Assembly: GCA_943327755.2 (NCBI GenBank)
Contig: CALPYF020000004.1
Span: 124,001-188,000, forward strand
DNA length: 64,000 nt
Reading direction: 5' to 3'
From: Deinococcus hopiensis KR-140
GTDB taxonomy: Bacteria > Deinococcota > Deinococci > Deinococcales > Deinococcaceae
In this document: piece after piece, positions 16,883 through 27,637 of the stretch
Position numbering within the stretch: the first letter of the stretch is position 1
Layout: every line of letters begins with the position of its first letter
Notes under the pieces: generated by a model
What the model saw: only the letters and a program-made list of their open reading frames with translations
Told to the model about the DNA's origin: nothing
The model's database searches: none
Made by a program: the position numbers and the translations under genes

Positions 16883-17833
16883 TCACTTGCGGATGAACGG
16901 CGCGAGGTCCGGCGCGCTGCGGGCGTACCCGGCTTCCACGTTCAGCTTGGCATACTCGGTCAGCGCGGCCAGGTCGAGGCTGGTCGTGAAGCGCGTGCGC
17001 GCGAAGGCCCGCTGGAGGACGCGCGGGTCGAGTTTCGCGCCCGTGAGTTTGAGCAGCTGCGCGTTCACGGCCGTCTGGGCGCCCACCGGGCTCTTGTTGA
17101 TGAACGCCACCGCCTCGGTGTGCGCCTTCAGGAACGCGGCGACGAGCTGCGGGTTGGCCTGCGCGAACTTCGCGTTCACGATCACGACGGTCGTGGGGTA
17201 CTTCCCGTCCCGCCAGACGGTCTTCTCGCTGCCGATGACCCGGTGCCCCTGCGCTTCCAGGGCCGCGCCCCAGGGTTCCGGGACCAGCGTGGCGTCCACG
17301 CGTTTGGCGGCGAAGGCGGCCAGCACGTCGGCGGGCGCTATAGGTGTGATGGTGACGTTCCCGCCGTCCGCCCTGGGCTTCAGGCTGTTCTCGTTCAGGA
17401 TGTGGCGAAGGCTGATGTCCTGCGTGTTCCCCAGGCTGGGCACCGCGACGATCTTCCCGGCCAGGTCCTTGTACGACTTGATGCCGCTGTCCTTACGCAC
17501 GACGAGCACTGCGCCCGCCTCGCTGGCCCCGGCGAGGAACTGCACGGGCATGCCGCGCCCGGCGGCGTTGATGGCCGGGCCCGGGCCCACGTAGGCGATG
17601 TCGATCTGCCCGGCGGCGAAGGCCTCGGTCAGGGTGGTGCCGGACACGAACTCCTTGGCGTCCAGCTTCACCTTGCCCAGCGCCTTCTGGAAGGTGCCAC
17701 GCTCCAGGCCCACCAGGGCAGGCGCGTGCGTGAGGTTGGGGAAGAAGCCCAGGCGCACGGTCTGGGCGTCCTGGGCGGCGGCGGTGGTCAGCAGGGTCAG
17801 CGTCAGCAGGGTGGGTAGGGTGAGTCGGGTCAT
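16883..17833 (-). CDS. ABC importer substrate-binding protein, SsuA/NMT1-like
   Basis: 316 residues, periplasmic solute-binding protein. The Sec signal peptide MTRLTLPTLLTLTLLTTAAA begins at ATG 17833, chosen because GGAGGG lies 4-5 nt upstream; the longer frame to 17860 has no such site. Mature part starts with TVRLGFFPNLTHAPALVGLERG, and GRGMPVQFLAGASEAGAVLVV and VPEPWGAALEAQG are typical of aliphatic-sulfonate and nitrate binders. No sulfonate monooxygenase (SsuD/TauD) is present in the window, so the cargo may be a sulfur oxyanion or a sulfonate cleaved elsewhere. It begins about 100 bp after sat. Confidence 0.9.
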   Translation of the reverse strand: MTRLTLPTLLTLTLLTTAAAQDAQTVRLGFFPNLTHAPALVGLERGTFQKALGKVKLDAKEFVSGTTLTEAFAAGQIDIAYVGPGPAINAAGRGMPVQFLAGASEAGAVLVVRKDSGIKSYKDLAGKIVAVPSLGNTQDISLRHILNENSLKPRADGGNVTITPIAPADVLAAFAAKRVDATLVPEPWGAALEAQGHRVIGSEKTVWRDGKYPTTVVIVNAKFAQANPQLVAAFLKAHTEAVAFINKSPVGAQTAVNAQLLKLTGAKLDPRVLQRAFARTRFTTSLDLAALTEYAKLNVEAGYARSAPDLAPFIRK

Positions 17834-17931
17834 GGGGCCCTCCGGGGTGGGATGCTGCATTTCAAGCGGGACGGCGGGCGCGCGCGTGTGACGGCACCCA
17901 CCGTCTCTTCAGGTTTCCTTCAGCTCGGGGT

Positions 17932-19098
17932 TCACGCCTGGTCGGCGTACGCGGCGCGGAGCACTTCGGCCACCTCGGGCCGGGTGAATTCGGCGGGCAG
18001 GTTCTCCCCGGCGCGCAGCTTCTCGCGGACCTTCGTGCCGCTCAGCACGAGGTGGTGCGAGCCGTCGTGCGGGCAGGTGCGGGGGCTGACGAGCTGTCCG
18101 CAGGAGTTGCAGTAGAAGGTGTGCTCGAACTTCAGGATCTGCACGCCCAGTTCCTCGGGCGTGTACGCGCTGAAGATCTCCTGCGCGTCGTACGTGCCGT
18201 AGTAGCTGCCGACGCCCGCGTGGTCGCGGCCCACGATGAAGTGCGTCACGCCGTAGTTGCGCCGGGACAGGGCGTGCAGGATCGCCTCGCGCGGCCCGGC
18301 GTAGCGCATGGCGGCCGGGTACACGCTGAGCAGCGTGCGGGCCTGCGGGTAGTAGCCCTCCAGCAGCACCTCGTAGGCCTGCACGCGGGTCGCGGCGGGC
18401 ACGTCGTCGCCCTTGGTGGTGCCCACCAGCGGGTGCAGCAGCAGCCCGTCCACGAGTTCCAGCGCGACCTTCTGCAGGTACTCGTGCGCGCGGTGGATGG
18501 GGTTGCGGGTCTGGAACGCCACCGTGGAGCGCCAGCCACGCGCCTCGATCACCTCGCGCGCCTCGGCGGGCGTGCGGTGGTGGCGGGGGAAGTGCCCGCG
18601 GGGCACCTCGAACAGCGCGACCGGTCCGGCCAGGTTGAAGTCACCCTGCGCGTACAGCGCGGCCACGCCGGGGTGCGTCTCGTCCTCGGTGCGGTACACC
18701 TCGCGCGCCTCCCAGGCCTTGCGGGCCGCAAACGCCTCCTGCACGTCCACCCAGCCGACGTCCTGACCCTCGAAGCTCAGGACCACGCGGCCGCGCAGAC
18801 TGGCGTGCTCGGCGCTCACGGGCAGCGTGATCGGGATGCTCCAGGGCGTGCCGTCCGCGAGTCGCAGCCGCTCGATGACCGAGAGATAGTCCGCTTCCCC
18901 CACGAAGCCGGTCAGGGGGGAGTACGCGCCGGTGGCGAGCATCTCCAGGTCGGCCAGGGTGCGCTCGCTGATGCTCAGGCGGGGCAGCGAGGCGAGTTCC
19001 GCCGGGTCGAAGTCGTGTCCGGCGCGGCGCACGCCGTTGACCAGGGTGCCGCCGAGGGGGCTGGGGAGGGTGGAGGTGGTGGGGAGCAGGATCGTCAT
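17932..19098 (-). CDS. sat: Sulfate adenylyltransferase (ATP sulfurylase)
   Basis: Activates sulfate to adenosine 5'-phosphosulfate (APS). 388 residues, the homo-oligomeric Sat/Met3 type, with the nucleotide-binding QTRNPIHRAHEY, the GRDHAGVGSYYG loop and a Cys cluster (CNSCGQLVSPRTCPH) seen in many bacterial and thermophilic Sat proteins that bind zinc. ATG 19098 has AGAGG about 8 nt upstream. A 102-bp gap separates it from cysH and holds an IscR-type-1-like half site (19107-19131), so it may have its own promoter. It is followed by the ABC importer. Confidence 0.95.
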   Translation of the reverse strand: MTILLPTTSTLPSPLGGTLVNGVRRAGHDFDPAELASLPRLSISERTLADLEMLATGAYSPLTGFVGEADYLSVIERLRLADGTPWSIPITLPVSAEHASLRGRVVLSFEGQDVGWVDVQEAFAARKAWEAREVYRTEDETHPGVAALYAQGDFNLAGPVALFEVPRGHFPRHHRTPAEAREVIEARGWRSTVAFQTRNPIHRAHEYLQKVALELVDGLLLHPLVGTTKGDDVPAATRVQAYEVLLEGYYPQARTLLSVYPAAMRYAGPREAILHALSRRNYGVTHFIVGRDHAGVGSYYGTYDAQEIFSAYTPEELGVQILKFEHTFYCNSCGQLVSPRTCPHDGSHHLVLSGTKVREKLRAGENLPAEFTRPEVAEVLRAAYADQA

Positions 19099-19106
19099 GG
19101 GTCGGA

Positions 19107-19131
19107 CCTCTTGATGAAAAGACTCAACTAT
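19107..19131 (-). promoter_or_regulatory. Candidate Rrf2/IscR-type site upstream of sat
   Basis: On the minus strand ATAGTTGAGT followed by a T-rich centre and TCAAG matches about 18 of 25 positions of the E. coli IscR type-1 consensus (half site ATASYYGACT). The better-matching sister site is at 22472-22496. It lies just upstream of the sat Shine-Dalgarno. The regulator is not in this window. Confidence 0.35.
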
Positions 19132-19200
19132 TCGGGGCAGGAAAAGCCGCTCGGAACTCGGGCGGCGGCAGGTGTGACGGGCAAGGTCAACAGCGGCGCG

Positions 19201-19880
<680 letters not shown>

Positions 19881-19884
<4 letters not shown>

Positions 19885-20416
19885 ACGCCCAGTTTCTCCA
19901 GCAGCTGCCGCACGCCGTCCTCGACGCTGATGCGGTCGGTACGCAGGTGCAGGTCCGGGCTCTCGGGCGCCTCGTAGGGGTCGCTGACCCCGGTGAAGTG
20001 CGGGATCTCCCCGGCGATGGCCTTCAGGTACAGGCCCTTCACGTCCCGCGCCGTCACGACGTCCAGCGGGGCGTCCACGAAGACCTCCAACGCGTTCGGC
20101 AGGCCGGACAGCACCTCGCGGCGGGTGTCGGCGTAGGGGCTGATCGCGCTGACGAGCACCGTCACGCCGTGTCTGGCGAGCAGGCCCGCCACGAAGCCGA
20201 TGCGGCGCACGTTCGTGTCCCGGTCGGCCTTCGAGAAGCCCAGGCCCTTGCTGAGGTTCTCGCGTACCGCGTCGCCGTCGAGCAGCTCGACGGCCACGCC
20301 GCGCGCCAGGAGTTCCGCGTGCAGGGCGCTCGCCAGGGTGCTCTTGCCCGCGCCGCTCAGGCCGGTCAGCCACACCACGCGGCCCGTCCCGACAGCCTGC
20401 TGCTCGGCCACGGCGG

Positions 20417-20420
<4 letters not shown>
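19881..20420 (-). CDS. cysC: Adenylyl-sulfate kinase
   Basis: 179 residues. Makes 3'-phospho-APS from APS. P-loop GLSGAGKSTLA (about residues 20-30), DGDAVRENLSKGLGFSKADRDTNVRRIG (APS-binding loop), AISPYADTRREV and DVKGLYLKAIAGEI are all conserved, so the enzyme looks active. GTG 20420 overlaps the sulfite reductase stop (GTGA). Because the neighbouring CysH has APS-reductase hallmarks, PAPS made here may feed sulfotransferases or an alternative reduction branch. Confidence 0.95.
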
Positions 20421-21988
<1,568 letters not shown>

Positions 21989-21997
21989 GATGGGTCC

Positions 21998-22450
21998 TTA
22001 GCGCTTGAGGAGCTGGTAACGGAGGCGGCGGTACTGGAAGTACATCACGCAGCCCACGCAGATCTTCTGGGAGAGGTTCAGAACGGCCAGGGCGATCACG
22101 ATCACGCCCAGCACCGCCCCGGCGATGGGGAGACCCGCCAGTGTAAAGCTCGCGGAGGCCAGCAGGAAGCTGCCGCCCACGCCCTGCGCGAAGTGGTGCG
22201 CGCGGGGGTCCTCCTCGACGACCTCGGGCTTCAGGCCCAACGCAGGGCCTAGCAGACGGTACGCGGCGCGCATGGGGGAGAGGTCGGGCGCGACGGCCCC
22301 GATCAGCATGGCCGCGCCCAGCACCAGCGTCAGGGCCGGGACGGTCAGGATCACGGCCAGCAGGGTCACGAACACCACCGTGACCTGATTGAACTTCAGC
22401 GCACTCAGGTCCGTGCGCGCGGGCTGACGGGTGGGGGCGGAGGCAATCAT
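21998..22450 (-). CDS. DUF4395 membrane protein, first gene of the sulfur block
   Basis: About 150 residues. Four hydrophobic segments (roughly 25-45, 48-60, 95-110, 112-130) and a C-terminal SQKICVGCVMYFQYRRLRYQ typical of DUF4395 with its conserved CxxC. The family is often near rhodanese and sulfur genes; its reaction is unknown. ATG 22450 is used; a TTG at 22456 is in frame and sits about 10 nt after AAAGG (22467-22471), so it could be the real start. It ends 9 bp before the sulfite reductase start. Confidence 0.8.
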   Translation of the reverse strand: MIASAPTRQPARTDLSALKFNQVTVVFVTLLAVILTVPALTLVLGAAMLIGAVAPDLSPMRAAYRLLGPALGLKPEVVEEDPRAHHFAQGVGGSFLLASASFTLAGLPIAGAVLGVIVIALAVLNLSQKICVGCVMYFQYRRLRYQLLKR

Positions 22451-22457
22451 TGACAAA

Positions 22458-22496
22458 AAAGGTAAACCTTTATGGGCGACAAAACAAGTCAACTAT
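22458..22496 (-). promoter_or_regulatory. Sulfur operon control region: IscR-type-1-like box and RBS dyad
   Basis: On the minus strand a 25-bp site (22496-22472) begins ATAGTTGACT and ends GTCGCCCAT; it matches about 20 of 25 positions of the IscR type-1 consensus. Immediately downstream is the dyad AAAGGTTTACCTTT (22471-22458), whose AAAGG could be the ribosome-binding site. The region is AT-rich compared with its surroundings. No regulator gene is nearby, so the identity of the factor (an Rrf2-family protein is expected) is inference. Confidence 0.45.
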
Positions 22497-22541
22497 CCAG
22501 ACAGCTCCCCACACCTGTCCGGACAGCCCACACACGACCCG

Positions 22542-23498
22542 TCAACGCTCGCAGGCCAGTCCGTCCCCGTCCCCGTCCAGGCCCGGCCGGTAGCCCGGCT
22601 GCCCCCGCCGCAGCGGCAGCGCTGCTCCCGCCGCCCGCGCCGCCGCGCAACTCGCGAAGCCCCCGGCAGGCACGGCGGGCGGGTCCGCCTGCACCGGGCA
22701 GGCCCCCACCGGCAGCCGGAACGGGGCGGCCCTGCCCGCCTGTACCCGGTACCCCAGGTCCTCCAGGGCGCCCAGCGTCAGCGGACTCACCGGATTCAGC
22801 CGCCCCGTGTACTCCCCGGACGAACCGGACAGCACCTCCGAACACACCGCCCCGCCCGCCCAGTGCCCCAGGTCCGGATCCAGGGGAATGCCCGCGCCCC
22901 GGCCGCCCAGCGCCCGGAACGCCGCCACGGCCCGGGGCGCCACGTACAGCGTGGTCTTGCCCTGCCGTTTCAGGAACACCTGGTCATCCTGCTCGCCACT
23001 CACCGACACCCGCGCGTCCCGCTCCCACAGCGTCCCCACGCCCAGCACATGCAGGAACTCATGGATCATCGTGTCCAGCACGTCCGTGCGCGGCAGGTCC
23101 GACAGCCCCGAGCTGTTCAGGTCCACCACGCCGTAGATCGGTAGGAACGACCCGTCATGCAGGTCGCAGGGCATCCCGGTCGCGTACAGGTCGTCATCCA
23201 GCCGCTTCACGCGGACGAACACCACCAGCCGCGTCAGGCGGCCCCGCAGCGCGGGCAGCCCCCGGTCGCACTCGCCCGCCGGGACGTCCACCCGCACCGG
23301 TTCGAACGGCGACGCGATCAGCGCCGACACCCGCCGCGCCGCCTCGTTCACCGCCGAACGCGGCGCGGCCCCCAGCGGCGCCCCCAGGAACCGCACCTCG
23401 ATCCCGAATGGCTCCGCCGCAACCGCGCCCGCCTGCCCCGCACCCAGCAGTGCCGCCAGTACCCCTGCCACCACCCCGCCCCGCCACCCTGTCTTCAC
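22542..23498 (-). CDS. Secreted M8-like zinc metalloprotease with Excalibur domain
   Basis: 318 residues. Signal peptide (about residues 1-28, ending AVAA), then a leishmanolysin-like catalytic region with the zinc motif HEFLHVLGVGTLWE and a distal GHWAGG that can supply the third His. The C-terminal about 38 residues (FASCAAARAAGAALPLRRG through DGDGDGLACER) form an Excalibur calcium-binding domain with the DxDxDGxxC loop. Likely exported and Ca-dependent. GTG 23498 is preceded at 6 nt by TACAGT (23505-23510, minus strand). Its substrate is unknown. Confidence 0.82.
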   Translation of the reverse strand: MKTGWRGGVVAGVLAALLGAGQAGAVAAEPFGIEVRFLGAPLGAAPRSAVNEAARRVSALIASPFEPVRVDVPAGECDRGLPALRGRLTRLVVFVRVKRLDDDLYATGMPCDLHDGSFLPIYGVVDLNSSGLSDLPRTDVLDTMIHEFLHVLGVGTLWERDARVSVSGEQDDQVFLKRQGKTTLYVAPRAVAAFRALGGRGAGIPLDPDLGHWAGGAVCSEVLSGSSGEYTGRLNPVSPLTLGALEDLGYRVQAGRAAPFRLPVGACPVQADPPAVPAGGFASCAAARAAGAALPLRRGQPGYRPGLDGDGDGLACER

Positions 23499-23563
23499 CC
23501 CCCTACTGTACGGACAGGGGCCAGGTCACCCTGCCCATGCCGCCGCGCGTTACACTGCGTCAA

Positions 23564-24094
23564 GTGGACACGTTCAAGGTTCAGATCGGTCGCGTGACCC
23601 GCGACCTGCCCATCGTGCCGGTCTCCCCGGATGTCAAGGTCGCCCTGTTCAACATGCTGGGCGACACCGACGTCACCGAGGAAGCCGGACGCGAACTTGC
23701 GCAGAAACTCCCCGCCGACATCGACGTGCTCGTCACGCCCGAGGTCAAGGCGCTGAGCCTCGCGCACGTCATCAGCCGGGAAAGCGGCAAGCCGTACATC
23801 GTCATCCGCAAGACCCAGAAGCCCTACATGGTCGACCCCGTCGCCCGCGAGGTCGTCAGCATCACCACCGGCAAGCCCCAGCTGCTGGTCCTCGACGGCT
23901 TCGACGTGCAGAAGATCAGGGGCCGCAAGGTCGCCATCGTGGACGACGTGGTCTCCAGCGGCGGCACCCTGCACTCCATCCGCCAGATCATCGAGGAAGT
24001 CGGCGGGGAGGTCGCGGCGGTCGTCGCCGTGTTCACCGAAGGGCAGGAGCGCCCTGAGGTGACCGCGCTGGGCCACCTGCCCCTCTTCAAGTAA
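23564..24094 (+). CDS. Purine phosphoribosyltransferase-like protein (first of tandem pair)
   Basis: 176 residues of type I PRTase fold. PRPP-binding loop VAIVDDVVSSGGTL is intact with both acidic residues; the early VTPEVKALSLAHVISRESGKPYIVIRKTQK matches adenine PRTase-like proteins and regulators such as PurR-type PRT domains, without an HTH here. It could salvage adenine or xanthine, or be regulatory. GTG 23564 follows TACACT (23551-23556) at 7 nt, a leaderless layout. A paralogue lies 118 bp downstream. Confidence 0.8.
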   Translation: MDTFKVQIGRVTRDLPIVPVSPDVKVALFNMLGDTDVTEEAGRELAQKLPADIDVLVTPEVKALSLAHVISRESGKPYIVIRKTQKPYMVDPVAREVVSITTGKPQLLVLDGFDVQKIRGRKVAIVDDVVSSGGTLHSIRQIIEEVGGEVAAVVAVFTEGQERPEVTALGHLPLFK

Positions 24095-24109
24095 CCGCCC
24101 CTCTCCTGG

Positions 24110-24130
24110 CCCCCTCCCGCGCGGAGGGGG
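24110..24130. terminator. GC-rich hairpin between the two PRTase genes
   Basis: CCCCCTCC (24110-24117) / GGAGGGGG (24123-24130) with a 5-nt loop, no U-tract. It may attenuate or end transcription before the second PRTase gene, which has its own -10 box. Confidence 0.4.
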
Positions 24131-24212
24131 TCTGCTCATCTGGCGCCTGGGGCGTCCAGCCCGGCTGGTCCATCCGCGCACCGCGCCTGACGAACGTGCG
24201 TTAGCCTGAGCC

Positions 24213-24758
<546 letters not shown>

Positions 24759-24773
24759 TCCCCGGTGAAGGGC

Positions 24774-24802
24774 GACCCCCGCCGGGCTGAGCGGCGGGGG
24801 TC
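24774..24802. terminator. Bidirectional-type hairpin between convergent genes
   Basis: GACCCCCGCC (24774-24783) / GGCGGGGGTC (24793-24802), perfect 10-bp stem, 9-nt loop, between the second PRTase gene (plus) and the SDR gene (minus). No long U-tract. Confidence 0.65.
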
Positions 24803-24818
24803 ACGGGGCGTCGCAGAT

Positions 24819-25706
24819 TTACTTCTTCAGGGCGGCCTGCACGATCTGCGGCAGGTGATCCTGCAGGCGCAGCATTGGCAGGTCGAAGGTGCTGCGGGCC
24901 GGTTCGTTCGGCGCGGTGTTGCCCTCCTTGAGCATCGCGTACTGGTCGCGGGTGATGGGAGGTTTGGGCAGCACCTGCATCAGCGGCACGGCGAGGTTCA
25001 TCAGCGGGAGCGGCACCGGCACGATGGGTTTGCGTTTCCCGAGCGCCCCGAGTTCCAGGTCCAGCAGCTGCCGGAACGTGAATTCCTCCGGGCCGGTCAG
25101 GGCGAACGTGCCGTGCAGGCCGCTGCGGCTGCCGGCGGCGCGCGCGAAGGCCTGCGCGACGTCTTGCACGCTGACCGGCCGGAACGGGAACGACCCGTCC
25201 CCGATCTGCGGCACGACCGGCGCCGTGGACACGAGTTCCCGCAGGACCCGCCCGAAGAAGTCGTCCCCGACGCCGAAGATCAGGCTGGGCTGGAAGATCG
25301 TCCAGTCCAGCCCGCTGGCCCGCACGAGCGCCTCGGCGCGCGCCTTGCTGCTGGAGTACCGGCTGCCGCTGTCCTCGCGGGCGCCCAGGGCACTCATGTG
25401 CACGTAGCGCGCGCCGCGCGGCGTGGCGGCCAGGACGTTGCGGGCGCCCTCGACATGCACCCGCTCGAAGGTCTGATCCCCGGCTTCCGCGATGATGCCC
25501 ACCAGATGCACGACGACGTCCGGGTCGGCCTGACCGGCGGCGCGCTGCACGCTGCCCGGGTCGGTCACGTCCAGTTTCACGCCGCGCGCGCCGCCCACCG
25601 CCTCGCCCCGGCGGCTCCCGGCCCAGACGTCATGGCCATCCTGCACGAGTTGTTTCACGACTGCTTTCCCGACGAAGCCGCTGGCTCCGGTGACCAAGAT
25701 CTTCAT
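24819..25706 (-). CDS. NAD(P)-binding SDR protein, NDUFA9/NmrA-like
   Basis: 295 residues of the atypical/extended short-chain dehydrogenase class. Rossmann start KILVTGASGFVGKAVVKQLVQDGHDVWAGSR with GxxGxxG, VVHLVGIIAEAG, YSSSKARAEALVRASGLDWTIFQPSLIFGVGD. The usual YxxxK appears as YSSSKA. Members act as redox enzymes, isomerases or assembly factors; a role in quinone or isoprenoid chemistry would suit the adjacent carotenoid genes but is inference. ATG 25706 overlaps the CarH stop (ATGA) and has a GGAGG-type site, so the pair is cotranscribed. Confidence 0.82.
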   Translation of the reverse strand: MKILVTGASGFVGKAVVKQLVQDGHDVWAGSRRGEAVGGARGVKLDVTDPGSVQRAAGQADPDVVVHLVGIIAEAGDQTFERVHVEGARNVLAATPRGARYVHMSALGAREDSGSRYSSSKARAEALVRASGLDWTIFQPSLIFGVGDDFFGRVLRELVSTAPVVPQIGDGSFPFRPVSVQDVAQAFARAAGSRSGLHGTFALTGPEEFTFRQLLDLELGALGKRKPIVPVPLPLMNLAVPLMQVLPKPPITRDQYAMLKEGNTAPNEPARSTFDLPMLRLQDHLPQIVQAALKK

Positions 25707-26629
25707 GAGGTGCCTCCCTGGGGGCGGTGCAGGTGCGCGGCGATCAGCTGCGCGGCGCGCGGGGCGTCCGGCCCGGCGTACACGCCGCCGAACTCCTCGG
25801 CCAGTTCCGGGTGGGCGTTGGCCAGCGCGCCGCCCACGAACAGCGGCACGCCCAGCCCGTCCAGGTCACGCAGGTGCGCGCGGGTCGGCCCGAGCGCCCA
25901 GTCGCCGTTCAGGGCCAGCAGCACCGCGCGAGCGCCCTGCTGCCGCGTGAACACCGCCAGGTCGCCCAGCGGCACGTTCGCGCCCAGGTACGCGACCCGC
26001 ACGCCCCGGCGCCGCAGCGCCAGGGTCAGCATCATCAGGCCCAGCTCGTGTTCCTCGCCGGGCGCGCAGGCGGCCACCACGAGCGGCCCGAAGCCCTCCT
26101 GCACGCCCGCCACGTCCATCAGGTGCGACAGGCGCGCCCGCAGGAACGCGCTGGCCTGATGCTCGTGCGCGACCGTGATCTCGCCCCGCTCCCAGCGCGC
26201 CCCGATGTCGGCCAGGGTGGGGGAGATCACGTGCGTCAGGACGTCCTCGACGGGCAGCTGCGAGTGTACCTGCCCCAGCACGGCGCCCGCCTGATCCATG
26301 TCCGACCCGATCAGGGCCTGCGTGAGCTGCCGCGACCACTCGGCGGCGTCCCGGGCTTCGGGCTCGTCGGGCACGGCGTCGAGGTCCCGCTGCGTGAGTT
26401 CGGCGGCGCGGCTGGCGGGCACCCCGGCGTTCAGGTGCGCCTGCATGCGCTGAATGGCGGCGACGTCGTGCGGGGAGTACAGCCGGTACCCGTTCGCGCT
26501 GCGTTCGGGGCGCGGGAAGCCGTAGCGGCGCTCCCACTGCCGCAGGGTCGTGGCGGGCACACCGGTCTGCGCCTCGACCTCGGAGGCGGTGAACATGGCG
26601 GTCTGTGACCGCCCGGCGGGAAGGTTCAT
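25703..26629 (-). CDS. carH: CarH/LitR-type MerR regulator, B12-dependent photoreceptor
   Basis: 308 residues: MerR winged helix (FTASEVEAQTGVPATTLRQWERRYGFPRPERSANGYRLYSPHD, about residues 12-55), a four-helix bundle with the W-x9-EH signature (WERGEITVAHEH), and a Rossmann B12-binding domain with the ExHxxG motif (EEHELG). In Thermus and Myxococcus such proteins bind adenosylcobalamin as dark-state tetramers that repress carotenogenesis and dissociate in light. Divergent prenyltransferase and carotenoid desaturase-like genes support that role. ATG 26629 is chosen; TTG 26632 and ATG 26596 are alternatives. TAGGGT (26633-26638, minus) lies just upstream. Confidence 0.92.
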   Translation of the reverse strand: MNLPAGRSQTAMFTASEVEAQTGVPATTLRQWERRYGFPRPERSANGYRLYSPHDVAAIQRMQAHLNAGVPASRAAELTQRDLDAVPDEPEARDAAEWSRQLTQALIGSDMDQAGAVLGQVHSQLPVEDVLTHVISPTLADIGARWERGEITVAHEHQASAFLRARLSHLMDVAGVQEGFGPLVVAACAPGEEHELGLMMLTLALRRRGVRVAYLGANVPLGDLAVFTRQQGARAVLLALNGDWALGPTRAHLRDLDGLGVPLFVGGALANAHPELAEEFGGVYAGPDAPRAAQLIAAHLHRPQGGTS

Positions 26630-26715
26630 CAAACCCTATTCTGAGTGCCACGTGACCACAGGAACGTAACGATTCCGGCCAAACGCCGGGGTATCTGCCC
26701 ACCGCCCCCAGCCGC

Positions 26716-26730
26716 TATGCTGCGGAGGTT
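26716..26730 (+). promoter_or_regulatory. -10 box and RBS of the UbiA gene in the carH divergent region
   Basis: TATGCT (26716-26721) then GGAGGTT (26724-26730) 6 nt before ATG 26737. The 107-bp divergent region also holds the carH -10 candidate and a CCGGC/GCCGG dyad (26675-26689). No tandem CarH-type operator repeats could be recognised by eye. Confidence 0.45.
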
Positions 26731-26736
26731 GCCGTC

Positions 26737-27636
26737 ATGCCGACCGACCGCGCCGCCCCCACCCTGACGCCCGCCCGCTTCCCGCTGCGGCGCGCCCTGG
26801 TCGTGTCTCGCCCGGCGCTGTGGGTGAACACCGTGGGCACCCTGGTGACCGGGGTGTGGCTCACGGGCCGTCTGTACACCCTGGACGCCGGGGTGCTGGC
26901 GCTGCTGGCGTACCTGACCCTGCCGTTCAACCTCCTGATCTACGGCCTGAACGACCTGTGGGACCAGGAGGAGGACGCCCGCTCCTCCCGCAAGGGCGGC
27001 TGGCAGGGCGCCCGGTTGCAGACGCAGGAGGCCGCGCCGCTGCTGCGCGCCACGCTGTGGTGGAACCTCCCCGCGCTGGCCGCCCTGAGCGTCCTGCTGC
27101 CACCCCCCGCCACGCTGTTGCTGCTGACGTCCGCGCTGCTGTTCGCCGCGTACAGCCTCCCTCCGCTGCGCCTGAAAGCCCGCCCGTTCCTCGACGGCCT
27201 GAGCAACGTCGCGTACGCCCTGCCGCTCGCGCTGCCCGCCCTGGCCCTGGGCACGCCCGTCCCGTGGTGGCCGCTGCTGGCCCTCATGAGCTACTCGGTC
27301 GGCAAACACGCCTTCGACGCCGCGCAGGACATCCCCGCCGACTGCGCCGCCGGAACCCGCACGGTCGCCACCACCCTGGGCGCGCGCGGCACGGCCGCCT
27401 ACGCACTGACGTGGTTCGTCCTCGCCTCGGCGCTGCTGCTGCCCGCGTCGAGACTGACCGCGCTGGCGCTGCTCCTCACCTGCGGCGGCATGGCCCTGCG
27501 CCTCCTGCTGCGCCCCACCCCCGAACAGGCCGCGCGCCTGTACCCCCTGAGCATCGTCACCCCCTGGATCGTCGGCGCGGTCGCCGGGGTGCAACTCGTG
27601 GCCCTGCTGGCGCGCGGCCAGTGGACCGGATTCTGA
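26737..27636 (+). CDS. UbiA-family prenyltransferase (carotenoid/lycopene-elongase type candidate)
   Basis: 299 residues, eight to nine membrane helices. The first Asp-rich motif is NDLWDQEEDARSSRK and the second DAAQDIPADCAAGTRT, the two Mg-diphosphate binding loops of UbiA enzymes. Next to a CrtI/CrtD-like desaturase and a CarH regulator, the likely acceptor is a carotenoid or another isoprenoid (inference); menaquinone-type acceptors cannot be excluded. A good Shine-Dalgarno (GGAGGTT) precedes ATG 26737, unlike the leaderless neighbours. Its stop is 1 bp before the next start. Confidence 0.85.
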   Translation: MPTDRAAPTLTPARFPLRRALVVSRPALWVNTVGTLVTGVWLTGRLYTLDAGVLALLAYLTLPFNLLIYGLNDLWDQEEDARSSRKGGWQGARLQTQEAAPLLRATLWWNLPALAALSVLLPPPATLLLLTSALLFAAYSLPPLRLKARPFLDGLSNVAYALPLALPALALGTPVPWWPLLALMSYSVGKHAFDAAQDIPADCAAGTRTVATTLGARGTAAYALTWFVLASALLLPASRLTALALLLTCGGMALRLLLRPTPEQAARLYPLSIVTPWIVGAVAGVQLVALLARGQWTGF

Positions 27637-27637
27637 C

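Noticed and set aside
26633..26736. Tandem CarH operator repeats
   Set aside because: No convincing repeated ACA-type half sites by eye, although the protein assignment is strong.
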